From: an uncultured Eubacteriales bacterium
Lineage (GTDB): Bacteria > Bacillota > Clostridia > Oscillospirales > Acutalibacteraceae
DNA: 18,196 nt
Direction of reading: 5' to 3'
Assembly (NCBI GenBank): GCA_900313125.1
Contig: OMPZ01000160.1
Coordinates: 1 to 18,196 of the forward strand
Shown here: piece after piece, positions 9,221 through 16,280 of the stretch
Position numbering within the stretch: position 1 is the first letter of the stretch
Layout of the letters: the number at the start of each line of letters is the position of its first letter
Made by a program: the position numbers and the translations under genes
Notes under the pieces: model-generated
Seen by the model: only the letters and a program-made list of their open reading frames with translations
Told to the model about the DNA's origin: nothing
Database searches by the model: none

Positions 9221-9643
9221 TTACTCATCAAACGACGTACCCTTCAAAGGGTTCTCGTCGAATTTTACGTCCGTGTATTTTGTCTTTTTCTGTCTGTGTC
9301 TGTTCTTTTTCAGCTTTTGAACAGGCTGACGATCACGCTGCCCCTCGATCTCGCAAAGCCGCACGGTAAGCGGTGTGAGCGCGAGATAAATAATTATCAC
9401 AGCTACTGTGACTACCATATTCGGTATCAGCGTTTTGTTGTTTTCGCTGAAAAGCATCAGCGTATTGAGCACGATCAGCACGGCGATAAACACCGCCGCA
9501 AGCCACGCGCACCTGCCCTTGTACCTGACCTTTGAGAGCTTTCCGCATTTGCGGCATGACGTCTGCTTTTTATCCATCAGCATGATGCTTGCTTTGTAGC
9601 CCATTTGTCTGCCGCAGTAAGGGCATACAGGTAATTTGAACAT
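9221..9643 (-). CDS. Small zinc-ribbon protein with two membrane spans (cxxc_20_cxxc type)
   Basis: A 140-residue protein of unknown function. The N-terminus holds a zinc ribbon, C7-P-Y-C10 and C30-R-K-C33, with 19 residues between the pairs. Two hydrophobic helices follow (about 46-65 and 72-92), ending in LTPL, then a basic tail with Gln/Arg/Lys-rich sequence (98-121). This layout resembles the small 'cxxc_20_cxxc' membrane proteins of Firmicutes (TIGR04104). It is clearly related to the first ~95 residues of the gene just upstream: same Cys spacing, two helices in the same places, and LTPL at the same position within one residue. The ribosome site GAAAGG is 11 bases from the ATG. Only 32 bases separate it from that upstream gene, so the two are probably co-transcribed. 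Cytosolic zinc ribbon and tail with a membrane hairpin is the simplest topology. Confidence 0.85.
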   Translation of the reverse strand: MFKLPVCPYCGRQMGYKASIMLMDKKQTSCRKCGKLSKVRYKGRCAWLAAVFIAVLIVLNTLMLFSENNKTLIPNMVVTVAVIIIYLALTPLTVRLCEIEGQRDRQPVQKLKKNRHRQKKTKYTDVKFDENPLKGTSFDE

Positions 9644-9675
9644 ACTATAAGCTGCCTTTCACAGATTTTCGATCA

Positions 9676-12600
9676 TCAGCTTTCACCGAAATAATCGTTT
9701 GCCTGCTGCTTTCTCTTCTTCTTTTTCTGAGAAACGCTCGAACGGACTGCGCCTGTATCCTTCAGGCTTCTTTTGCTGCCCTGACGGTCGCCGCCCTCGT
9801 TAAGCTCATCTTGGTTTTTGCGGGCTTTTTCCATCTGCTCGCGCCTTATCTGCTCAGCCTTTTGAGAATTGTTCTTTTTGCGCTTATTTTCAAGCTTATC
9901 GCGTTCGGACTGTGCTTTTCTGCGCTCGAGCTCAAGCTGTCTCTTGTCGCTCTCTGCCTTTCGCTTTTCTTCGTCGGCTCTTTCGGCGATTATTCTCACC
10001 TTATCCTGAGATGTCAGCTTTCTCTGCGGCTCGCTTTCCATTTCAGCCTTCACTCTGTCGAAGATCTCCTTTTCGGCAGCCGCGTAGCTGTCCTCCGGCT
10101 TTACAGGCTCGAAAACCCTTGTGTGGCTCTTATCGGGGGCGTCGCCCGCGCTTTTTTTGCGCTCCGATCTCGTCACCTCTGCCGGGTCATCTTTTTTTTT
10201 ACCCTTTTGGGCGTTTTTCTCCTTTTCGCGCGCCTTGCGTCTTGCCTCTTTGTCGGCGATCCTGCGCTCGCGCTCATCCTGCTCGAACAGCTCGTCGCGC
10301 TCCGATTCTGTAGCTGCGATTATCCTGCTCTTTAGCTTCGCGAAAAATCCGTTATTTTCTTTTTGAGCGCCGTTGTCTTTTTCCGCCGCAAGTCTTTCCT
10401 GCTCCTCGAGCTCGCGGCGTTTTCTCTCGGCAGCCTCTGCTTTCCTTATGCGCTCGTTTTCGGCAGCCTCTGCTGCGGCGGCCTTAACGGCGTTGGGGAA
10501 TTTCTTCTCGTAGCGCGAAAGCTTCTTTTCGGGCTTGCTTTCCTGCTCCTTATCTTCCTCGCTGTAATTCGAGGTGCGGTACTCGGAAAGGTCAAGCTCC
10601 TCCTGGAACGACTTCTCGTTTTCCTCGCCGGAATAATCGACTACAAAGCCTTCTTCCTTCGCCGGCTCCTTTTTAAGAGACGGCTTAGCTCCCTTTGACG
10701 GAAGGTACTCTACAGCGCCCTCGGGCGAATCAAAGAGATCGTCATCTTCGTCTTCCTCGTCGTCAACGCTGAAAAGCTCGTCATATTCTTCGTCTTCCTC
10801 GTCCTCTTCTTCGTCATCAAATTCATCTTCGGGAACGTCGGACTCATCGTCTTCTTGTTCGTCCTGTTTTACAGGCTCTTCGTTATCTTCCGTTTCGTTA
10901 TCGGAGACTGTATCCTCGGAAGTGTCCTCGTCTTTTTCGTCCTCGTCATCAATTTCGTTTTCGGAAACGTCGGACTCTTCCTCGTCCTGTTCGTCTTGTT
11001 CTTCCTCTTCATTTACCAATGTGAAAGAGGACTCTATTTCATCGGGAACTTCGATCTCGTCATTATCCTCGCTGCTTTCGTCTAAAGCGGAGGTCTCGTC
11101 GGTATCTTCAAAATCTTCGATATCTTCTATATCGTCCGTATCTTCCGACACCTCGGAAATTTCTTCTTCAGAGGAAATTTCTTCCTGCTCCGGCTCGTTT
11201 TCTTCCGCGCCGCTCTCTTCGTCCTCGTTGTCCTCCTCGGGTGCGGCTTCGTCCGACGGTTCCTCCTGCTTTGACGTATCGCCAAAACTCATCATTCTGT
11301 CTAAGTCCTTGGCGATCTGCTCCTCGGCAAGTCTCAGGTCGCTGAGGTATTCTTCTTCATCGTCCGTATCGTCGCTTGCAAGCTCGGGAGCGACCACGGT
11401 ATCTTCGCTGTTCTCGCTCTCCGGCTCGTCTGTAATTTCTTCGGTCTCGTCTGCCGCTTCCGAAGAAACTTCCGCAGCTTCTTCATCCTCGGTTTCATCT
11501 TCGGTATCTTCTATGACTTCTTCTTCGGGTCCTTCCTCGACCGTTTCTTCCTCGTTTTCTTCTTCGGGCAATTCGGTCTCTTCAAGCTCTTCTTCTGTCT
11601 CTTCCGAAGTCTGATCCTCATCAAGATCAACGTATAAAGCGCTGCCCTCCGGTCTATACTCAAAGAGGTCGTTATCCTTCTTTACTTCCTCCTCGGGCTC
11701 GGGCTGCGGCTCTTGCGCAGGCTCTTCTATCGGCTCTTCGGTCTGCTCCTTTTCGGGGGAGACTTCTTCTTCCTGTACCGCAGGTCTGCCGAACTCTTTT
11801 TCTTCCTCCTCGCTCGGCGTGGAGTTGAAGAACATCATGATATCCTCGTCGTCGCTGTCGTCAGGCTCCTGTGCTGGTTCTTCCTCGGCTTTTGCCGGTT
11901 CGTCCTGAGTGAAGATGTCAACATGAACGGTATCTGCTTTTTCTGGGAAATAGAGGTGATCCACTTCCGTTGTTTTTGTCATTTTATGGTAAACAGGCTC
12001 CGGCTGTTTGAAGTCCGGCTCCTTCTTTTCTCCCTCTTCAAACAAAGATGAGCTGCTGAAAATATCCTCCGGTTCGGCGGCTGTCGGTCTGCCCGACGAG
12101 ATATCCTCGATAACTACGTCGTGCTCCTCGGAATCTGTGTCAAAATCGGCGACAAAGTCCTCGTCACTCGCAACGGCGCTGTTTTCATCCGTGCCGTAGC
12201 CGCTCATCATACTCCACGAGCCGCTGTCATATTGTTCCTGCTTACTGCTGCCCGTATCAGCTTCATCATTAGTGAAATAATCGTTTTCGTTTTTTTGTTT
12301 TTCCTCTTCATCGTCATCTACGATGATATACGTCTTTACAAACTTGCTGAATCTATCCTTAAACGATGAATTCTTCTCCATACTGTTCAGCTCCCCTTGG
12401 CTGCCGAAAATTTCTTTCTCTTCTTTAAAAACCTTACTGTTTTCTTTCTTTTCTTTCTTCTTCTTTTGATTTGCAGGCTTTCTTTTCCGTGCTACCGGCG
12501 TTCGCGCCGCCTCTCGTCCGATACTCTCAAGGTTAAAATACAGCGGAGTAAGAAAATAGAACACCGCGAACGGTATCAGAACTATCACGCAGGCAAGAAT

Positions 12601-12819
12601 GATATTTTTTATAACATTCAGCTTGAACAGCAAAAACGCTGCCGCCACCGCAAAGACGAGAACTATCGCGGTGGGTATGTAGATCGTTTTGCTGTATGAA
12701 ATATTTGAGTTTTTATTGCAGCCGGGGCAGGTGTGCTCGCCGAGGTTTATCTCGGACAGCGCCTGAATATATGATACCTCTTCTCCGCAATAAGGACATT
12801 TTCTGATGTTCTTACTCAT
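9676..12819 (-). CDS. Zinc-ribbon membrane protein with giant acidic then basic tail
   Basis: A 1047-residue protein of unknown function. Residues 1-35 are a zinc ribbon (C8-P-Y-C11, C31-P-G-C34), and 47-66 and 70-93 are membrane helices. Residues ~105-135 are a Lys/Arg-rich stretch. From ~167 to ~755 the chain is extremely rich in Glu and Asp (with Ser/Thr), broken by short aromatic islands such as EDIMMFFN, NDLFEYRPEG, DELFSVDD and DDDLFDSPEG. A near-repeat, ESDVSENEIDDEDE / ESDVPEDEFDDEEE, lies near its end. From ~765 to 1047 it is Lys/Arg/Glu/Gln/Ala-rich, probably a long charged helix or coiled coil, ending in NDYFGES. The ATG at 12819 follows GAAAGGG by 8 bases; a TTG nine codons upstream is less likely. 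It starts 23 bases after remB, hence the same operon. The frame is intact over >3 kb, so it is a real gene. The tail is predicted cytosolic and disordered. Confidence 0.85.
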   Translation of the reverse strand: MSKNIRKCPYCGEEVSYIQALSEINLGEHTCPGCNKNSNISYSKTIYIPTAIVLVFAVAAAFLLFKLNVIKNIILACVIVLIPFAVFYFLTPLYFNLESIGREAARTPVARKRKPANQKKKKEKKENSKVFKEEKEIFGSQGELNSMEKNSSFKDRFSKFVKTYIIVDDDEEEKQKNENDYFTNDEADTGSSKQEQYDSGSWSMMSGYGTDENSAVASDEDFVADFDTDSEEHDVVIEDISSGRPTAAEPEDIFSSSSLFEEGEKKEPDFKQPEPVYHKMTKTTEVDHLYFPEKADTVHVDIFTQDEPAKAEEEPAQEPDDSDDEDIMMFFNSTPSEEEEKEFGRPAVQEEEVSPEKEQTEEPIEEPAQEPQPEPEEEVKKDNDLFEYRPEGSALYVDLDEDQTSEETEEELEETELPEEENEEETVEEGPEEEVIEDTEDETEDEEAAEVSSEAADETEEITDEPESENSEDTVVAPELASDDTDDEEEYLSDLRLAEEQIAKDLDRMMSFGDTSKQEEPSDEAAPEEDNEDEESGAEENEPEQEEISSEEEISEVSEDTDDIEDIEDFEDTDETSALDESSEDNDEIEVPDEIESSFTLVNEEEEQDEQDEEESDVSENEIDDEDEKDEDTSEDTVSDNETEDNEEPVKQDEQEDDESDVPEDEFDDEEEDEEDEEYDELFSVDDEEDEDDDLFDSPEGAVEYLPSKGAKPSLKKEPAKEEGFVVDYSGEENEKSFQEELDLSEYRTSNYSEEDKEQESKPEKKLSRYEKKFPNAVKAAAAEAAENERIRKAEAAERKRRELEEQERLAAEKDNGAQKENNGFFAKLKSRIIAATESERDELFEQDERERRIADKEARRKAREKEKNAQKGKKKDDPAEVTRSERKKSAGDAPDKSHTRVFEPVKPEDSYAAAEKEIFDRVKAEMESEPQRKLTSQDKVRIIAERADEEKRKAESDKRQLELERRKAQSERDKLENKRKKNNSQKAEQIRREQMEKARKNQDELNEGGDRQGSKRSLKDTGAVRSSVSQKKKKRKQQANDYFGES

Positions 12820-12842
12820 AATATTTTCCCTTTCGGATAATA

Positions 12843-13097
12843 TCAAAAATTGGCAGTAAATCTTTTAAGGAGCGTCTGCGGCGAAAGCTGGCTGATATAC
12901 ACCGTAATGCCGCCGCCCTCTTTAACAACGACAAACGAACGCGGCAGCTCGTAGGAGACCGTTACAACGCGCCCTTCGCGCTCTGCAAGCGCGAGATAAT
13001 TTCTCGTGTGCTTTGACACGGTAGAGGTATCAAGATCAAAAATACCTATCACCAAGCTTTTCAAGATCACAACGTCCGAACCTAAGTGAAGATACAT
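12843..13097 (-). CDS. remB: RemB/YaaB-family DUF370 regulator
   Basis: An 84-residue protein matching the DUF370 family. MYLHLGSDVVILKSLVIGIFD begins it, then TSTVSKHTR and VSYELPRSFVVVK, all hallmark segments of YaaB/RemB. In Bacillus subtilis RemB takes part in control of extracellular matrix genes, and its relative RemA is a DNA-binding ring protein; a DNA-binding or matrix role here is inferred only from the family. The gene sits at its conserved place after recF. It has its own promoter ~110 bases upstream and a GAGAGG site 8 bases before the ATG. The next gene begins 23 bases after its TGA. Confidence 0.93.
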   Translation of the reverse strand: MYLHLGSDVVILKSLVIGIFDLDTSTVSKHTRNYLALAEREGRVVTVSYELPRSFVVVKEGGGITVYISQLSPQTLLKRFTANF

Positions 13098-13208
13098 TCC
13101 TCAAACCTCTCCCGCTTAAAGCATATAAAAAATATAATTTATCCTAAAATCGTCTCAGACCGCCTTGTACGGGGCGAAAGCCGCCGCCCTGCAAAAACTC
13201 CATTTTAT

Positions 13209-13237
13209 ATTATAACATATTTACGGGGCTTTGTGAG
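13209..13237 (-). promoter_or_regulatory. Promoter for remB and the downstream zinc-ribbon genes
   Basis: On the minus strand: -10 TATAAT (complement of 13209-13214) with TG one base upstream (extended -10), a 17-base spacer, and -35 CTCACA (complement of 13232-13237, 4 of 6 consensus bases). The ~100-base leader holds a small G+C hairpin (GGGCG/CGCCC) and an AT-rich stretch; I recognise no riboswitch in it. Confidence 0.7.
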
Positions 13238-13322
13238 CGATCATACGAAATTTTTAAAATTTTTTCATAATTTTCCCGTTAAAAAACAAGTGTCCGGCGT
13301 TACCTCGAAAATAACGTCCTGA

Positions 13323-13346
13323 TAACGTCAAAAAGCATTGACGTTA
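13323..13346 (-). other. Hairpin embracing the recF stop codon
   Basis: A perfect 9-bp inverted repeat, TAACGTCAA (minus strand, from 13346) and TTGACGTTA (to 13323), with a 6-base loop; the recF stop codon TAA is its first triplet. There is no T-run after it on the minus strand, so it may stabilise the mRNA end or attenuate rather than act as a full intrinsic terminator. Confidence 0.5.
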
Positions 13347-14441
13347 CTCTATCTTTCCGCCGTTTATGCGGAACAGCTTGCCGTCCTTCAAGCGCTGAAC
13401 GGACGCTGCTTCACAGCAGGTGATGAACACCTGACGGTCACATATCTCGTTGAGCAAAAACTCCTGACGAGTCGAATCAAGCTCGCTGAGAACGTCGTCG
13501 AGCAAAACGAGCGGCTCTTCCGATACGGCGAGCTTTATAAGCTCCTCTTCGGCTATCTTCATTGACAGCACGCAGCTTCGCTGCTGCCCCTGAGAGCCGA
13601 ACGTCCTGACGCTTTCTCCGTTTATCATGATGTCAAGGTCGTCGCGGTGCGGACCGATCGTCGTGCAGCCCGCGGCAATATCCTCGTTTCGCTTGTCGGT
13701 AAGGAAAGCGAACATATAGTCGCGCGAACGCTCCGGCGTCGTTCTGTATTCCTCGGGCACGGCGCTCGAATAAACGATCTCAAGCTTTTCTTTGCCGCTC
13801 GAGATGCCGTTGTGATAACGGCTCGCCGCTTCGCACAGCTTCTTGACGTATTTCATGCGCGTGCCGATGATGCCCGCTCCGAGAGACGCCAAGTGGTGAT
13901 CCCACGCATAGAGCGTGTCGATAAGCTCGGGGTGGTGAGGGATATCCTTCAGCAGCGCATTGCGCTGAGCAAGAGTCCGCTTGTATTCGGAAAGCTGATC
14001 CTTAAAGCTCGGCTTTATCTGGCAGATCGCGCCGTCGATAAAGCTGCGCCGCTCCGACGGACCGCTTTTTACGAGCGAAAGATGCTCCGGCGAAAACACC
14101 ACGGCGCAGAGCTTTCCGAGCAGCGCCGACGACGCGGGCTGCTTTACCCCGTTGAGAAACGTCTCCTTTTTTCCTTTCGAGAATATTATCTCCGCCGACT
14201 GCTCGCGCATTTCCGAGAAAAACGCGATCTTTATCTTCGCGCGTTCGCTGCCGAATTTGATAAGATCCGCGTCGCGCGCGCCGCGAAAGCTGCGGTTGCC
14301 GCTCAAAAGCCAGATCGCTTCGATAAGATTCGTCTTGCCCTGCGCGTTCGTTCCGTAAAAAACGTTCACGCCGGGACATGGGAATATCTCGCCGTCCTCC
14401 AGATTGCGAAAGCCCTCAAAGCAAAGCGAGGTCACATTCAT
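13344..14441 (-). CDS. recF: RecF recombination mediator ATPase
   Basis: RecF helps load RecA at single-strand gaps with RecO and RecR. The 365-residue protein has the SMC/ABC-type ATPase signs: Walker A G30-TNAQGKT (30-37), the signature FGSQGQQRS, and Walker B LVLLDDVLSELD. FRNL in the first residues is also typical. Length is normal. The start is the ATG at 14441, whose ATGA overlaps the TGA of rlbA by 4 bases, a sign of translational coupling; GAGGTG lies 8 bases upstream. A GTG three codons earlier falls inside that ribosome binding site and is rejected. Confidence 0.97.
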   Translation of the reverse strand: MNVTSLCFEGFRNLEDGEIFPCPGVNVFYGTNAQGKTNLIEAIWLLSGNRSFRGARDADLIKFGSERAKIKIAFFSEMREQSAEIIFSKGKKETFLNGVKQPASSALLGKLCAVVFSPEHLSLVKSGPSERRSFIDGAICQIKPSFKDQLSEYKRTLAQRNALLKDIPHHPELIDTLYAWDHHLASLGAGIIGTRMKYVKKLCEAASRYHNGISSGKEKLEIVYSSAVPEEYRTTPERSRDYMFAFLTDKRNEDIAAGCTTIGPHRDDLDIMINGESVRTFGSQGQQRSCVLSMKIAEEELIKLAVSEEPLVLLDDVLSELDSTRQEFLLNEICDRQVFITCCEAASVQRLKDGKLFRINGGKIE

Positions 14442-14653
14442 TTTTCGCACACCTCAAGAACTATGCCGTTGCACTCCGCCGTATCTCCCGGGCGCATTTT
14501 CTTGCCGCGCATCGTGCAGACCTCGCCGTTTACCTTAACTCCGCCGTTCTGCACGAGCATTTTTGCCTGACCGCCCGTGCCGAAGCCGCCTATCTTCAAA
14601 AGACTGTCGAGCTTGATAAACTCGGTATCTATGTATATTTTCTCTGTTCTCAA
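14438..14653 (-). CDS. rlbA: S4-domain RNA-binding protein RlbA/YaaA
   Basis: A 71-residue S4-like RNA-binding protein found between dnaN and recF across Firmicutes (YaaA, also called RlbA). It matches the family in EKIYIDTEFIKLDSLLK, the SGGQAK-like GTGGQAKMLV, VNGEV and RGKKMRPGD. The S4 fold suggests binding to structured RNA, probably ribosomal; the exact function is unsettled. It appears to start at TTG (14653): a GGAAGGA site lies 6 bases before it, and no ATG occurs until residue 28, which would remove most of the domain. It begins 26 bases after dnaN and overlaps recF by 4 bases. Confidence 0.93.
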   Translation of the reverse strand: MRTEKIYIDTEFIKLDSLLKIGGFGTGGQAKMLVQNGGVKVNGEVCTMRGKKMRPGDTAECNGIVLEVCEK

Positions 14654-14679
14654 AATTATTCCTTCCTTTTCAAATACGA

Positions 14680-15774
14680 CTATATCCTCATCGGAACTAC
14701 AAGGATTAGGAAGCTGTCTCCGCTTACGGGAAGTATCTTCAGCGGGCGGTTCGGACCGTTGAACTCAAAAATAAGCTGGTCGGCGTCAACATTTTTCACC
14801 GCGTCGAGCATATAGCGGTTGTTGAAGCCTATCTCGATATCCTCGCCTTCAAAATCGAGCTCGATATAGTCGCTCGCCTTTCCGACAGCCGTTGTGCAGA
14901 AAACCTTGATACCGTCGTCGGCTACAACGAAATGTACGGGCTGCTGCATCTTGTCGCTTGTGAGCAGCGACATTCTCTCAACGGCGGAGATCATGCGTCT
15001 TGTCTCTACTGTAAGCGTAGTCGCGCTGCCCTTCGGGATAGTGTCCTTGTAGCTGACATACTTGCCCTCGATAAGACGTGAAACTACAGAGTAGCCCTCG
15101 ATCTTGAATACGGCGTGCTTTTTGCCGACAACGACCTTGACGCTGCTGTCGTCCTCGCAGTTTATCTTGAGCAGCTCACCGAGAGTTTTCTTGGGAAGAA
15201 TAAACTCGAATTTCTTGTCACAGTCGATCTTCTCGCGCCTTACCGACATTCTGAAGCCGTCGATCGAAACGATGTTCAGATAACCGTCGTCAACGTCAAA
15301 CAGCGAGCCCATGAGCGAAGGCTTTGCGGGGTTGTCGCTGATAGCGTAGAACGTATCGCGGATCATTGATTTAAGTATGCCGGCGTCGATCTCAAAGGTC
15401 TGGAGCGTATCGAAGCTCGGCAGCTCGGGATATTCATACGACGAGATACCGACTATCTGATAATCGGTAACGCCGGAATTGACGTAAGCGAGAAGCTTGT
15501 CGTCTGTCTCGATGGTTACTGTCTCGTCGGGCAGCAGCTTTACGATGTCCGAGAAAAGACGTGCGCTGAGCACTATGTCACCTTCCTCAACAACAGACGC
15601 AACTATCTCTGTCGTGATACCTATATCAAGATCGTAGCCGCAAAGTGTGGCAGCCGATCCGTGAGCCTTTAGCAAAATACCCTCTAAGGCGGGGTTGGAG
15701 CTTTTTGTCGAGACCGCTCTTTGAACTGTCGTTACAGCGGCGGCAAGCTCTGATCTGTTAAATACAGCTTTCAT
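14680..15774 (-). CDS. dnaN: DNA polymerase III beta sliding clamp
   Basis: The ring-shaped processivity clamp that tethers the replicative polymerase and other partners to DNA. The 364-residue protein (close to the usual ~370) shows the N-terminal start MKAVFNRSELAAAVTTVQRAVS and the LEGILLKA motif. Also present are GFRMSVRRE (the family's DG-x-R region), NNRYMLDAVKNV and the C-terminal LILVVPMRI. An AGGAG site lies 7 bases before the ATG. It is separated from dnaA by a 506-base gap holding the presumed oriC unwinding region, and it leads the dnaN-rlbA-recF unit. I could not assign a convincing promoter. Confidence 0.97.
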   Translation of the reverse strand: MKAVFNRSELAAAVTTVQRAVSTKSSNPALEGILLKAHGSAATLCGYDLDIGITTEIVASVVEEGDIVLSARLFSDIVKLLPDETVTIETDDKLLAYVNSGVTDYQIVGISSYEYPELPSFDTLQTFEIDAGILKSMIRDTFYAISDNPAKPSLMGSLFDVDDGYLNIVSIDGFRMSVRREKIDCDKKFEFILPKKTLGELLKINCEDDSSVKVVVGKKHAVFKIEGYSVVSRLIEGKYVSYKDTIPKGSATTLTVETRRMISAVERMSLLTSDKMQQPVHFVVADDGIKVFCTTAVGKASDYIELDFEGEDIEIGFNNRYMLDAVKNVDADQLIFEFNGPNRPLKILPVSGDSFLILVVPMRI

Positions 15775-15915
15775 TTTCTTCTCCTTTATTGGATCTATTG
15801 GAATGTTTTTGTCTTTATTTACTTCTTATCACCGAAGGAACTGGAACGAAACGAACGGAGCTGTTCGAGTTCGAACGGGAAACGCCTTTATCGGCAAACA
15901 GGGAGGAACTCCCGG
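15775..15915 (-). other. dnaN leader with small hairpins
   Basis: This part of the dnaA-dnaN gap is GC-richer than the rest. It contains GTTCGA-GT-TCGAAC (15863-15876) and GGGAG-GAA-CTCCC (15901-15913), plus a GAACGAAACGAAC repeat (15844-15856). The dnaN ribosome binding site is at its left end. It may be the 5' leader of dnaN mRNA; no clear -35/-10 pair is seen. Confidence 0.4.
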
Positions 15916-15969
15916 AAAATAAATGTAAAATATATATAGTATATTTAGTAGTAGTAGTAGGGGGCGAGG
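15916..15969. other. oriC unwinding element: AT-rich tract, DnaA-trio, GC block
   Basis: Bases 15916-15946 are nearly pure A/T (two G in 31). They run into five in-phase TAG triplets (15946-15960), with another TAG in the same phase at 15937. These are followed at once by GGGGCGAGG (15961-15969). In Bacillus subtilis and other bacteria the basal unwinding system is DnaA boxes, a GC-rich spacer, then DnaA-trios (3'-GAT-5' read away from the boxes), then AT-rich DNA. Here the box-like array lies to the right, and reading leftward from it gives GC block, then GAT repeats, then AT tract, which is the expected order and strand. The role is inferred from this match. Confidence 0.8.
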
Positions 15970-15972
15970 AAA

Positions 15973-16119
15973 AGTTAAAAACAGGTCGAAACCCTCACCG
16001 TTATTTGTCAAACGGCCTGTAGAAAGTTTTAACGAGTTTTAACAGATTCAACATGATTGTTGAATGGTATGTGGAAAATGTTGAAAACTTTATGTTGAAA
16101 GTTAAGGAAATGTTGATTA
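15973..16119. other. oriC array of DnaA-box-like 9-mers (TGTTGAA type)
   Basis: A dense set of related 9-mers. Plus strand: AGTTAAAAA 15973, TGTTGAATG 16058, TGTGGAAAA 16070, TGTTGAAAA 16079 (directly abutting the previous one), TGTTGAAAG 16093, TGTTGATTA 16111. Minus strand: complements of 16026-16034, 16036-16044 and 16045-16053, set at about 10-bp pitch. ATTCAACA (16046-16053) and TGTTGAAT (16058-16065) form a perfect inverted repeat with a 4-base gap. No exact TTATCCACA is present; TGTGGAAAA is one mismatch from it. Also present is ACAGGTCG/CGGCCTGT (15981-15988/16013-16020). This is most likely the DnaA-binding cluster. Confidence 0.7.
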
Positions 16120-16213
16120 TTCAGGCTTCGTGAACACAATAATATTCGAACACTTTATGAATAAATTATGAACTAAAACTTGCCTTTTCAGCATAGATCA
16201 GCGCGGTGCTTTA

Positions 16214-16240
16214 ATTAATATTACGGATAGTAATATTAAT
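16214..16240. repeat. Perfect 11-bp AT-rich inverted repeat beside oriC
   Basis: ATTAATATTAC (16214-16224) and GTAATATTAAT (16230-16240) around the 5-base centre GGATA, 41 bases beyond the dnaA stop. It could be an operator or a cruciform-prone site; with no T-run it is not a standard terminator. The DNA between 16121 and 16213 shows nothing else I can name. Confidence 0.75.
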
Positions 16241-16280
16241 ATGAAAAAGGCGCGCATTTTCGGCTCATACCAAAGAGCGA

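Noticed and set aside
8442..9320. 292-codon frame antisense to gyrB
   Set aside because: Shadow of the gyrB coding strand; gyrB is unmistakable and this frame has no family features.
10922..11614. Long Ser-rich open frame opposite the acidic gene
   Set aside because: It is the mirror of Glu/Asp codons on the minus strand, with no ribosome site or protein-like composition.
13098..13202. remB leader considered as a riboswitch
   Set aside because: Only a small GC hairpin and an AT-rich stretch are visible; no known aptamer core was recognised.
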